Origin: Saprospiraceae bacterium
Lineage (GTDB): Bacteria > Bacteroidota > Bacteroidia > Chitinophagales > Saprospiraceae
DNA length: 6,131 nucleotides
Assembly (NCBI GenBank): GCA_020437045.1
Contig: JAGQWV010000617.1
Location: 1-6,131 of the forward strand
Reading direction: 5' to 3'
The position numbers and the translations under genes are program-made. The notes under the pieces were generated by a model that had not been told where the DNA came from, made no database searches, and worked only from the letters and a program-made list of their open reading frames with translations. Below are positions 5,817 to 6,131 of this stretch, piece after piece (position 1 is the first letter of the stretch; the number at the start of each line of letters is the position of its first letter).

Positions 5817-6131
5817 TGTCATACTCATATTATAAATGGATGGGATTAATTTCAATTGCACTATTTTTTCTTAATGAAATCGTGTTTGATTGGTGGCTTT
5901 CTGGAAAATTTCCAGATTATAATTGGCAGCAGCAGTCTATTTCATATCTAGGACAACGTGGTAGCCCATTACTAACATACGTTGAGATTTGGGGTGTGTT
6001 ATTCACCTTATTGCTGACCATTTTTATTTGTTCCGTTTTTTATGAATACAAAGATATTCCCCATTCTAAAGTAGCTGCAATCTTACTACTGATTTATGCA
6101 TGGGGAGAAGGGATCGGTTCCGCTTTCTTTC
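5816..6131 (+). CDS. DUF998-like multi-helix membrane protein, N-terminal part, 3' truncated
   Basis: ATG at 5816 opens a frame that stays open for 105 full codons to the window edge. The product starts MSYSYYKWMG. Hydrophobic segments lie at about 8-28 (LISIALFFLNEIVF), 56-76 (VEIWGVLFTLLLTIFICSVF) and 85-105, the last holding YAWGEGIGSAFF. Between the first two is the soluble loop QQQSISYLGQRGSP (38-51), which resembles the conserved extracytoplasmic loop with an S-x-S/Y-x-LG-x-x-G-SP pattern in DUF998-type proteins (usually six helices, about 200 residues, function unknown). There is no separate cleavable signal peptide; the first helix probably stays in the membrane. It begins 49 bp after yceI on the same strand and could be the third gene of that unit or have its own promoter. 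The family call is by recall of the pattern; the coding call is firmer. Confidence 0.68.
   Translation, partial: MSYSYYKWMGLISIALFFLNEIVFDWWLSGKFPDYNWQQQSISYLGQRGSPLLTYVEIWGVLFTLLLTIFICSVFYEYKDIPHSKVAAILLLIYAWGEGIGSAFF

Overview
The window reads as a chromosomal segment of a Bacteroidota bacterium (Cytophagia/Flavobacteriia/Saprospiria-like; the class cannot be fixed from sequence alone). The reasons are moderately AT-rich coding DNA, no convincing Shine-Dalgarno sequence before any of the four protein starts considered firm, and protein families (a long RND pump, a YceI protein with an HHPLHTW loop, a DUF998-like membrane protein) whose versions here look like those of Bacteroidota. All genes lie on the plus strand. 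No RNA gene, insertion sequence, CRISPR array or sign of recent transfer was seen.

Region 1 (1-4346) is the end of a tripartite efflux operon. It holds the C-terminal 237 residues of a periplasmic adaptor (membrane fusion protein), then an 84-bp gap with an imperfect hairpin, then a complete 1181-residue RND inner-membrane permease. The permease keeps the proton-relay residues of the drug/lipophile (HAE) branch: D421-D422, K1023, R1053 and T1060. It carries extra hydrophobic segments between TM6 and TM7 and after TM12. No TolC-type outer-membrane channel follows, so if this operon encodes one it should lie upstream of the window.

Region 2 (4347-4554) is a 208-bp spacer with an inverted repeat, a short direct repeat and a 33-codon ORF whose stop overlaps the next start codon as ATGA. 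I see no clear terminator or promoter there.

Region 3 (4555-5766) is a tight two-gene unit with a 12-bp gap. The first gene encodes a signal-peptide-bearing four-helix membrane protein with one histidine near the start of each helix, the geometry of a di-haem cytochrome b561 core. The second encodes a secreted YceI-family lipocalin-like protein. The pairing resembles the yceJ (b561)-yceI arrangement of Escherichia coli and suggests an envelope redox or isoprenoid/quinone-related module.

Region 4 (5767-6131) is a 49-bp spacer with a second inverted repeat, which shares two 8-mers with the one in region 2, and a 10-bp palindrome touching the start codon. The 5' part of a DUF998-like multi-helix membrane protein follows and runs off the window. 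The most interesting points are the b561-like/YceI pair and the related inverted repeats on either side of it.
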